Assembly (NCBI RefSeq): GCF_923868895.1
Contig: NZ_OV350343.1
Span: forward strand, 2,232,001-2,296,000
DNA from: Halomonas sp. TD01
GTDB lineage: Bacteria; Pseudomonadota; Gammaproteobacteria; Pseudomonadales; Halomonadaceae
Direction of reading: 5' to 3'
DNA: 64,000 bases
The first letter of the stretch is position 1; each line of letters opens with the position of its first letter. Below, piece after piece: positions 38,838 to 45,536 of the stretch. A program made the translations under genes and the position numbers. Under the pieces are notes generated by a model. The model worked only from the letters and a program-made list of their open reading frames with translations, had not been told where the DNA came from and did not search any database.

Positions 38838-39689
38838 ATGGCGATTGATTTGATGTGGGCATTTGAAAATGAGCCGCCGCCGCTTGATTATGTTTTACCC
38901 CATATGGTAGCGGGCACTGTCGGTGCGCTTATATCACCTGGCGGGACAGGTAAGTCCATGCTTGCTCTACAATTGGCTGCTCAGATTGCCGGTGGCACCG
39001 ATCTGCTGGGATTGGGTGAGTTGCCCACAGGCCAAGTGATATACCTGCCGGCCGAAGATCCACCAACTGCTATTTATCACCCACTACACGCGCTGGGCGC
39101 AAACCTCAAGCCGGAACAGCGGCAAGCTGTGGCTGAACAACTGCTGATTGAACCATTGATCGGCAGGTGCCCCAATATCATGACCCCAGACTGGTTCGAT
39201 GGGATTAAACGGGCTGCCGAGGGTCGTCGCCTGATGGTCTTGGATACCCTGCGCCGCTTCCACATCGAGGAAGAGAACGCCAGCGGGCCTATGACCCAAG
39301 TTATTGGCCGCATGGAGGCCATAGCTGCTGACACTGGTTGTTCTGTCCTTTTTTTGCACCACTCCAACAAGAGTGCTGCAATGATGGGGAGCGGCGACCA
39401 ACAGCACGCGAGCCGAGGGTCATCCGTACTTGTCGATAATAGCCGGTGGCAATCCTACCTGTCTGGCATGACGCAAGCCGAGGCCGATGAATGGGGGGTT
39501 GATAGAAGCCAGCGTGGGTACTTCGTCCGCTTCGGCGTAAGCAAAGTAAACTACGCCGCGCCTTTCCAAGAATGTTGGTTTAGGCGTCACGAAGGCGGCA
39601 TCCTCAAACCTGCTGTACTTGAGCGGCATAAGCGCCCCTCGCCTGTAAAGCTGAAGTCCATCGGCAAAGGCGGAGATGATGACTGGTAA
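38838..39689 (+). CDS. repA: RSF1010/IncQ-like RepA replicative helicase
   Basis: A 283-residue hexameric DNA helicase of the RecA/KaiC-like RepA family that drives origin-dependent plasmid replication. From recall of the RSF1010 protein it is nearly collinear: PPPLDYVLPHMVAGTVGALI, Walker A SPGGTGKSMLALQLAAQIAGG, IYLPAEDPPTAI, Walker B RRLMVLDTLRRFHIEEENASGPM, and FLHHSNKSAAMMGSGDQQHASRGSSVLVDNSRWQSYL. All helicase motifs look intact. In IncQ plasmids repA is followed by repC, and here a disrupted frame in that position overlaps it by 14 bases. Its presence in a tRNA-linked island implies a plasmid-derived, possibly circularising element. Confidence 0.93.
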   Translation: MAIDLMWAFENEPPPLDYVLPHMVAGTVGALISPGGTGKSMLALQLAAQIAGGTDLLGLGELPTGQVIYLPAEDPPTAIYHPLHALGANLKPEQRQAVAEQLLIEPLIGRCPNIMTPDWFDGIKRAAEGRRLMVLDTLRRFHIEEENASGPMTQVIGRMEAIAADTGCSVLFLHHSNKSAAMMGSGDQQHASRGSSVLVDNSRWQSYLSGMTQAEADEWGVDRSQRGYFVRFGVSKVNYAAPFQECWFRRHEGGILKPAVLERHKRPSPVKLKSIGKGGDDDW

Positions 39690-40439
39690 CCGAGTTGCCC
39701 CGACCAGTACCGCATTGCAGGCTCGAGTAATGATCTATCAACCCAGCCAGCGCCCCCAAGAACGTGCAGGACAGTGGATGAATACGAGTTTTGGCCGATG
39801 CCGTGTAACCGGTAGGCTTGGGCAGCGTCATGCCGATATCGTCGAGTCCATGCTGTATGTTGCCGAACGGCGTCGTGAAATCTCTGACGGAGGCGTCGAG
39901 CTACTAGTTGACCCGGCAAAGTTGCATCGAATGCTATCAGACCACCAGTCAGCCATGGTCGCATCAAAAAGCTACTGATCGATCTGCGAGCTGCCACGGT
40001 GGAAATCGTGACGCCGGAGCTGGAGCGGAGCAGTGACAGTATCATTGGCGGCTTGATTGACCATGTGATCCCATCATCTATGACCCGCCGCGACCCGCTC
40101 ACAGGCGGCGAACGACACTTGTGGCGTGTCCGGTTGGGTGTTGCTTTGGTGATGCTGATGGAAAAGGACTTGTCGTTGTACTACTCGCCTGCACCGATTG
40201 CCAGACTACAACATGGAATCAGCCAGGCAGTTGCCCGGCATGTGCTTACCCACAAACACAACCCAGTCGGCGGTTGGTTTCTGGACACACTGATCCGCGC
40301 TGTTTGCGGTGTTGCTGCGAGCAGTACCACGCTCCGCAACTTCCGACGGCGCATTAAGGAGGATTCAGACAGATTGGTAGAAATCGGCATTGAGGTAGAT
40401 GCCAGCGATAGGTTAAAGCGTGTCACAGCGGCCCGATAG
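39676..40439 (+). pseudogene. Frameshifted protein in the replication-initiator position
   Basis: Starts inside the end of repA (GGAG then ATG 39676). The first frame runs 100 residues to a stop at 39978. The second frame, shifted by -1, continues with IKKLLIDLRAATVEIVTPE and a 146-residue stretch (ERIIGG-like, DPLTGGERHLWRVRLGVALVMLM, YYSPAPIARLQHGISQAVARHVL). Joined, it gives a protein of about 250 residues with helical winged-helix-like character, in the place of RepC. The slip sits near TCAAAAAGC at 39965-39972. It could be an inactivating indel or a programmed -1 frameshift. No family is recognised with certainty; initiator is inferred from position and the DPLTGGERHLW-type similarity to plasmid Rep proteins. 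Confidence 0.55.
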
Positions 40440-40740
40440 CGTGCCACACCGGCCCGATTCTTTACGGTTTTAGCAGGATATTCAGGATATATCAGGATAT
40501 CCAGGCGGTGTAACCACCCGCTGGATGCGGGTGGCTACACCTTAACTGATCAAGCACAAGGGGCTTGATCAATCGGCCGGAGGCCGATGTTTGAACGCCA
40601 AAAAAGAAGGCCGTCACCCAGCACCTGTGCCAAACCCTGACACTACTTGGACTAGCTCTTGAGGCCGTTGCAAGGCGGCATTAAAAGAATGCCAGTGACC
40701 ATAATAATAATCAGAATATTATTCTTCTTATTATAGATGG
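40421..40740. other. Origin-like region: short direct repeats, two hairpins, AT-rich tract
   Basis: Downstream of the rep genes. TGTCACAGCGGCCCGATAG and TGCCACACCGGCCCGATTC form a 20-base direct repeat (40421, 40442). CAGGATAT occurs three times about one helical turn apart (40474, 40483, 40493). A 15-bp stem with one mismatch spans 40507-40541 and a 9-bp stem spans 40547-40571. An AT-rich tract follows at about 40698-40737. This resembles the layout of IncQ oriV (iterons, AT-rich part, ssi hairpins) but is not recognised by sequence. Confidence 0.45.
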
Positions 40741-40851
40741 GATAACCCAGCTGGTTTCGACACCACAGCTGATATCGCCGCCCCTTTTTGGCGTTAAAAC
40801 ACCGGGTAGCGCCCAACATGGTTGGAACATGTCAGTTTAGCGATGGGGTCT

Positions 40852-41226
40852 GATTATGCGTAGGGGGTCCGATTATGCGTACCGCCCCTACGCGACAGAT
40901 AGCCTCAATGGGCACGATCAGGCATCAAAGTTACTGCGGCGATCTTGATGCTCTGGCCGCCATAAGACGGCTTTCATGATGAAGGGATAGCATACCGGCA
41001 ACATCAGCCAGGCTATCCATGAGCCGATGACAGCGAAGCCAACCAGCAACAGCACTATTCCCAACCAGGCTATTAGATACCAAACAGGGGCTTGCGGGCG
41101 TTCATTGATCATCGTTTATGCTCCTTGCTGGTGACATGTAAGGCTGCTCTGAGTCGCCATGCTCGCTACTTGCCGATTCAAAGAGGGGGCGATTATGCGT
41201 AGCTTGGGGGGGGCTGATTATGCGTA
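40852..41226 (+). repeat. Four dispersed GATTATGCGTA repeats
   Basis: The 11-mer GATTATGCGTA occurs at 40852, 40871, 41191 and 41216. All four copies are in the same orientation, in two pairs with GGGG-rich flanks (spacing 19 and 25 bases). They flank the small membrane protein gene and overlap the end of the trbL remnant. Origin and function unknown. Confidence 0.7.
40918..41112 (-). CDS. Small two-helix membrane protein
   Basis: A 64-residue protein with two hydrophobic segments (about 10-27 and 31-47, LIAWLGIVLLLVGFAVIGSW then IAWLMLPVCYPFIM), a short Arg/Asp-rich tail and AAGGAG before its ATG. Lies just downstream of the trbL remnant on the same strand and may belong to the former conjugation locus. 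Family not recognised. Confidence 0.55.
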   Translation of the reverse strand: MINERPQAPVWYLIAWLGIVLLLVGFAVIGSWIAWLMLPVCYPFIMKAVLWRPEHQDRRSNFDA

Positions 41227-42235
41227 CTGCCGCCGTCAGAAGGTGATGCAGCTTGGATAGTACCGCTCATGGCACCTGTCTGGCCGCTGTTCTGCTTGCC
41301 ACCCATATGGGCTGAATCGCCACCGCCTTCCGACATGCCGAGTCGTTCAGCCCGGAGTTTCTGAGCCATAGAGCCGCCGAACGAGCCGTGACTGGCGTTG
41401 TAGTCACCCATAATCTTACCGCCCAAGGTTTCACCTGCCGCCTTTGTCAGGTTCTTCATAGTCTTTCCAGCGTGGCCCATGCCCGCAGCGGCACCGCTCG
41501 ACGACGAGGCAGAGCCCGGCATGGGAAGCGGCCCATTTCCAGCACCTGTAGAGCTACCGCCGGAGCGAGCGCGCCACTGCCACTGAGCTGTTCACCAGCC
41601 AGCTTGGAGGCTTCACGCATGGCCATAGCGCCACCCGCAGCGCCTACAGCAGCCCCTACCGCGACAGACCCGGCAGCCCTTGCCATGCCGCTTACAGACG
41701 GCGTTGCACTGCCGAGAGAAGCCCCGTTGATGATTCCCTGAACCGCGTCAGGAATCATCTTCACCAGAATAGCCATCATCAACAGCACCCCAATGATGGC
41801 GAGGATAGCCCGAAACGACTCATGATCCTGATTCACAGCCCACTGGTGGATAAATTGCTCACCCGCGCCGATGACCAAGAACATCACATAGAGCTTGGCT
41901 CCGATGCTGATGGTGTAGGTGATGTACTTTTTGGCGTAATCCGCCGTTCACTGCGAACCGCCAAAACCCAGCAGAACAATGCCTGCTGCCGTGACCACGT
42001 ACATTTCAGCCAGCACAAAGAAGGCATAAGCAGCAATCAGCGTGTACAGGATGACAACAGGCAGCGCCAGGATGGTGTAGGCGATCCGGCTCAAGCCGCT
42101 GCCTGCCGAAATAACATCGCCCCCAAGGGTAAATCCCCGTTCCAGGATCTCCGGCACACTAAGGCTCAAGCTAGTACCGGTAGCTTGTCCGCCGATCCAG
42201 ACCCAGCCCTTGATCATGGTGTTTATCCGATATCA
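41193..42235 (-). pseudogene. trbL: Decayed trbL conjugal transfer gene (P-type)
   Basis: Minus-strand fragments that read as one TrbL/VirB6-like membrane protein of mating-pair formation. The first part (MIKGWVWIGGQATG...LLGFGGSQ) ends in a TGA where TrbL proteins have a Trp (GFGGSQ-stop-TADYAKKYITYTISIG), an apparent TGG to TGA change. Translation resumes through GQGIINGASLGSATPSV-like helices to about 41500, where the frame shifts to the Gly/Ser-rich tail (GKTMKNLTKAAGETLGGKIM). The 5' part is missing, close to the IS30 element. So it is truncated, nonsense-mutated and frameshifted. No other trb gene remains here. Confidence 0.8.
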
Positions 42236-42306
42236 CAAAGTCTTTTTATCCTTTAGGCCTAGACACTTCTAAGGCCCCGTCAGAGTTGTATACTGCAAGT
42301 GAAAAG

Positions 42307-43404
42307 GGCGGTCTCAATGATCAAGTGCAACACCTAACCTATCAGGTAATGTATTGCCATGACTCATTGTTATCGCCGTCTTTCTGCTGAAGACCGAGCC
42401 GCCATCATGCTGATGCAGGGTCACCATTCGATTCGTGCTATCGCCCGTCAGTTAGGACGCGCACCCAGCACCATTTCACGAGAACTGACACGCCATACGG
42501 TCAGGCCTGGCATAGCGTATGACGCCAGTCTCGCTGGTTACCGCGCCCGACTGACCCGCTGTCGGCCTCGTCGTTGCCCGAAGCTGCATCTCGATGGTGA
42601 GCTGTTCGAACTGGTGGTCTACCTGCTGCGCAAGTACTGGTCACCAGAGCAAATAGCCCGAACACTGAAGCGTATGTTTCCTGATAATACTGATCGCCAC
42701 GTCTCGCACGAAGCCATCTACAATGCGCTCTACCTTATACCGCGTGGCTCGCTCAATAAGGAGCTGATTGCCTGTTTGCGCCAGGGTAACGGTAAACGTC
42801 GCCCTCGCAGCCGTGGCAAGGATAGACGACAACAGATTCCAGGCTTGGTCAGCATCCATCTGCGGCCGCCTGAGATCGAAGACCGCCTAATGCCTGGCCA
42901 CTGGAAGGGAGACCTCATCATCGGTGCCAACAACCGCTCTGCCGTCGGTACGCTGGTAGAGCGAACCACGCGTCTGGTGATCCTGGCGAAAGTGGACGGC
43001 ACCACGGCCACAGCAGCGGCCGTCGGCTTTAGCGACAAGCTCTATGAGGTACCGCGCTCCCTGCGCCTATCGATGACCTATGGCCAGGGCAAAGAGATGC
43101 TGAAGCATGCCGAGATCACTCAGAAGACAGTGACAGCGATCTACTTTGCCGACCCGCATAGCCCATGGCAGCGGGGTTCCAATGAGAACACCAATGGGCT
43201 GTTGAGACAGTACTTATCAAAGGGCACGGATCTGTCGGTCTACAGCCAGGAAGAGCTCGACGACATCGCCGACTCACTCAATACACGGCCACGCAAGACA
43301 TTGGACTGGCGCACGCCGCTGGAAGTCTACGCCGAGGTGCTCAAGAAAGCTGTCGCCGGCCCGAGCACGCTGCAGTAGTGTTGCACTTGGAACTTGAGAC
43401 CGCC
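42307..43404 (+). mobile_element. IS30-family insertion sequence
   Basis: Ends are a 27-base inverted repeat (42307-42333 and 43378-43404) with 23 of 27 matches, both carrying GGCGGTCTCAA and CAAGTGCAACAC. It encloses one intact transposase gene. It sits between the trbL remnant and the signalling block, so its insertion may have removed the 5' end of trbL and the start of an operon beyond. A clear target duplication was not found. Confidence 0.88.
42359..43378 (+). CDS. IS30-family transposase
   Basis: A 339-residue DDE transposase. N-terminal helix-turn-helix (HHSIRAIARQLGRAPSTISREL), central DDE domain with GHWKGDLIIGA, TLVERTTRLVIL, and the C-terminal YFADPHSPWQRGSNENTNGLLRQYLSKGTDLS, all IS30 hallmarks. 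The frame is full length, so probably active. The stop codon lies in the right inverted repeat. Confidence 0.95.
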   Translation: MTHCYRRLSAEDRAAIMLMQGHHSIRAIARQLGRAPSTISRELTRHTVRPGIAYDASLAGYRARLTRCRPRRCPKLHLDGELFELVVYLLRKYWSPEQIARTLKRMFPDNTDRHVSHEAIYNALYLIPRGSLNKELIACLRQGNGKRRPRSRGKDRRQQIPGLVSIHLRPPEIEDRLMPGHWKGDLIIGANNRSAVGTLVERTTRLVILAKVDGTTATAAAVGFSDKLYEVPRSLRLSMTYGQGKEMLKHAEITQKTVTAIYFADPHSPWQRGSNENTNGLLRQYLSKGTDLSVYSQEELDDIADSLNTRPRKTLDWRTPLEVYAEVLKKAVAGPSTLQ

Positions 43405-43480
43405 AAGATTCTGGGGCTAATTCATTGAAACTGCCTCATGTGAATTTCTTCCAGAAAACAACCAATTAGGATTAGCAAAG

Positions 43481-43870
43481 ATGAGCATATTGCAAAAGGT
43501 CGCTTACGTCGAGGACGACCCAGACATCCGTGAGATTGCCTCCCTCGCTCTGGTAGACGTAGGTGGTTTTACATTGAAAACCTGTGAGTCCGGCGAAGTC
43601 GCACTGCGGGAGATCCCGGCATTTGAGCCTCAATTGGTTCTGCTGGATGTCATGATGCCCGGCATGGATGGCACGGAGACTCTGACCGCGCTCAAAAAAC
43701 AGGGTGCCATAACGGAAGCTACTCTGGTCGTGTTTATGACGGCCAAAGTTCACCCGGAAGAATTGGAACGTTATAAAACAATGGGCGTTGCAGAGGTGAT
43801 ATCAAAACCTTTCGATCCCATGACGCTGGCAGATGATATACGAGCGATTTGGGAGCGGTTCGATGGCTAA
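43481..43870 (+). CDS. Stand-alone response-regulator receiver protein
   Basis: A 129-residue single receiver domain with no output domain. Acidic pocket E11-D12-D13, phospho-acceptor D56 in LVLLDVMMPGMDG, the Thr/Ser position in VVFMTAK and the conserved Lys in ISKPFDP are present. By analogy with CheY/Spo0F-type proteins it would pass or buffer phosphate in the kinase relay encoded downstream. AGGA precedes ATG 43481. It overlaps the next gene by eight bases. First gene of the island signalling operon, 76 bp after the IS30 end. Confidence 0.9.
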   Translation: MSILQKVAYVEDDPDIREIASLALVDVGGFTLKTCESGEVALREIPAFEPQLVLLDVMMPGMDGTETLTALKKQGAITEATLVVFMTAKVHPEELERYKTMGVAEVISKPFDPMTLADDIRAIWERFDG

Positions 43871-45524
43871 GCAGTCTCTTACCAGTCGTTCGCTCAGCCA
43901 TATTGAAAAGTTAAAAGCGGCTTACGCAGAACGTTTGGAGTCCGAATTTAAGCGGCTTGAAATTCTGTCTTCCCGCTTGGAAACGCATCCCTCATGCAAA
44001 GACGCACTGAGTGAATTGCATTCGGCGTTGCACACGCTGGCGGGGGCTGCCGGAACCTTTGGTTTCCACTCGCTCGGCGAGAAAGCCCGTGAGTTTGAAA
44101 CAATAGTGGCAAAAAACCTGTCAGAATCTTCCGAAGAAGCAGCCACTCCCGCCAGGTGGTTGTCTGAACTGAGGGACGCTCATGCGGCCGACAGCCATGG
44201 GCAGAGCGAAGAAGCGATTGAAACCAGCCCTCAAGCTATTGCTGCAGACTCTCCTTGCCTATGGCTGGTAGAGCGCGATCATCTGCTTGCCAGTTATGCC
44301 CTGTCTCAACTGACAAGTTTTGGCTTCCGTGTTTATCATCTGGACGATGCCCGCGCCCTTAAAACAACCGACAACCCAGAGCCAGATTTATTACTGATTG
44401 ACCACCATGCTCTTCAGCATGAAGGGCCAGAATCCCAAGACTTCTGGCAATCCCTGCTAGACGATTTTCAATGCCCGATATTCTTTACCGGTGCTGAGGA
44501 TAGCTTCAGTGCGAAGCTGGAAGCTTTGCGTGCGGGTGCCCAGGGGTATTTTGTCAAACCCTTGGATATGATCAAACTTGCTTCACACATCTCCCAGGTT
44601 ATTCGCACTGAGGACTCCGAACCCGGACGGGTTCTGATCATAGAAGATGATCGGGAACTTGCCAGCCACTTTCAGTCCATCCTCAAAGACGCGGGCATGC
44701 AGGTAGCGGCACTCGAGAAGACCGACCAGTTGTTCGAAACTGTCAGCGAATTTAACCCCGAGCTTGTTCTGATGGACCTGTGGCTGCCCCATGTGAACGG
44801 TGCGGAACTCGCGGCACTGCTTTCGCAAACCGATCGCTGGACACATTTACCCATCATCTACCTGTCTGCGGAGTCCAACCCGGAGCTGCGAAACCAGGCT
44901 CTGCTGAGGGGCGGGGACGCGTTTTTGGGAAAACCCGTCGACATGGACCTTTTGGTCCGATTATGCGCGGCCAGAATCCAGCGCTTGCGCCAACTGGAAC
45001 GAACCCGCAATCGGGATGGCCTGACCGGTTTGCTGAAGCATGCCAGCATCAAGGAAGCATTGCAGATGCAATGGCAGTTAGCCCAGCGGCGCCCGCAAAC
45101 CTTCAGTGTCGCGATGTTGGATATCGATCATTTCAAAGCCGTCAACGATACCTACGGTCACGCAGTGGGTGACACGGTGATCGCCACCGTGGGCACGCTG
45201 CTTCGTCAGCATTTTCGGACCACTGACAAGCTGGGCCGCTACGGTGGCGAGGAGTTCACACTGGTGTTGCCGGACTGTAATGCCGACCATGCCTACAAGC
45301 TGGTGAACCGCTTGCGGGAAGATTTTGCGGACATTAAATTTGCAAGCGATGGCGAACCGTTTACCTGTACTCTCTCAGCAGGCGTGGCAGATAACCGTCA
45401 GTTTCCGAAAGATACGGCCGAAGCATTGCTGGAAAAGGCTGATCAAGCACTTTACCGCGCCAAGCATGACGGGCGAAACCAAGTGGTGCGTGCGTCAGAT
45501 CAGCAAGTACAGAGTTCGCCTTGA
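43863..45524 (+). CDS. Hpt-REC-REC-GGDEF diguanylate cyclase
   Basis: A 553-residue cytoplasmic protein. An N-terminal Hpt domain (about 15-95, phospho-acceptor H57 in LHTLAGAAGTFGF) is followed by a divergent receiver (about 133-245, D180), a canonical receiver (about 255-370, D305 in LVLMDLWLPHVNG) and GGDEF (about 380-548) with GGEEF at 461-465. The inhibitory-site RxxD (RTTD, 452-455) is present. Predicted to make cyclic di-GMP when phosphorylated through the Hpt/receivers. The frame opens at 43833, but ATG 43863, overlapping the previous stop, is preferred. Twin of the convergent EAL protein in domain order. Confidence 0.92.
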   Translation: MAKQSLTSRSLSHIEKLKAAYAERLESEFKRLEILSSRLETHPSCKDALSELHSALHTLAGAAGTFGFHSLGEKAREFETIVAKNLSESSEEAATPARWLSELRDAHAADSHGQSEEAIETSPQAIAADSPCLWLVERDHLLASYALSQLTSFGFRVYHLDDARALKTTDNPEPDLLLIDHHALQHEGPESQDFWQSLLDDFQCPIFFTGAEDSFSAKLEALRAGAQGYFVKPLDMIKLASHISQVIRTEDSEPGRVLIIEDDRELASHFQSILKDAGMQVAALEKTDQLFETVSEFNPELVLMDLWLPHVNGAELAALLSQTDRWTHLPIIYLSAESNPELRNQALLRGGDAFLGKPVDMDLLVRLCAARIQRLRQLERTRNRDGLTGLLKHASIKEALQMQWQLAQRRPQTFSVAMLDIDHFKAVNDTYGHAVGDTVIATVGTLLRQHFRTTDKLGRYGGEEFTLVLPDCNADHAYKLVNRLREDFADIKFASDGEPFTCTLSAGVADNRQFPKDTAEALLEKADQALYRAKHDGRNQVVRASDQQVQSSP

Positions 45525-45536
45525 ACGAGGTAACCT

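Noticed and set aside
40474-40500. CRISPR-like spacing of CAGGATAT repeats
   Set aside because: Units are only 8 bases with 1-2 base spacers and no cas genes; more like iterons.
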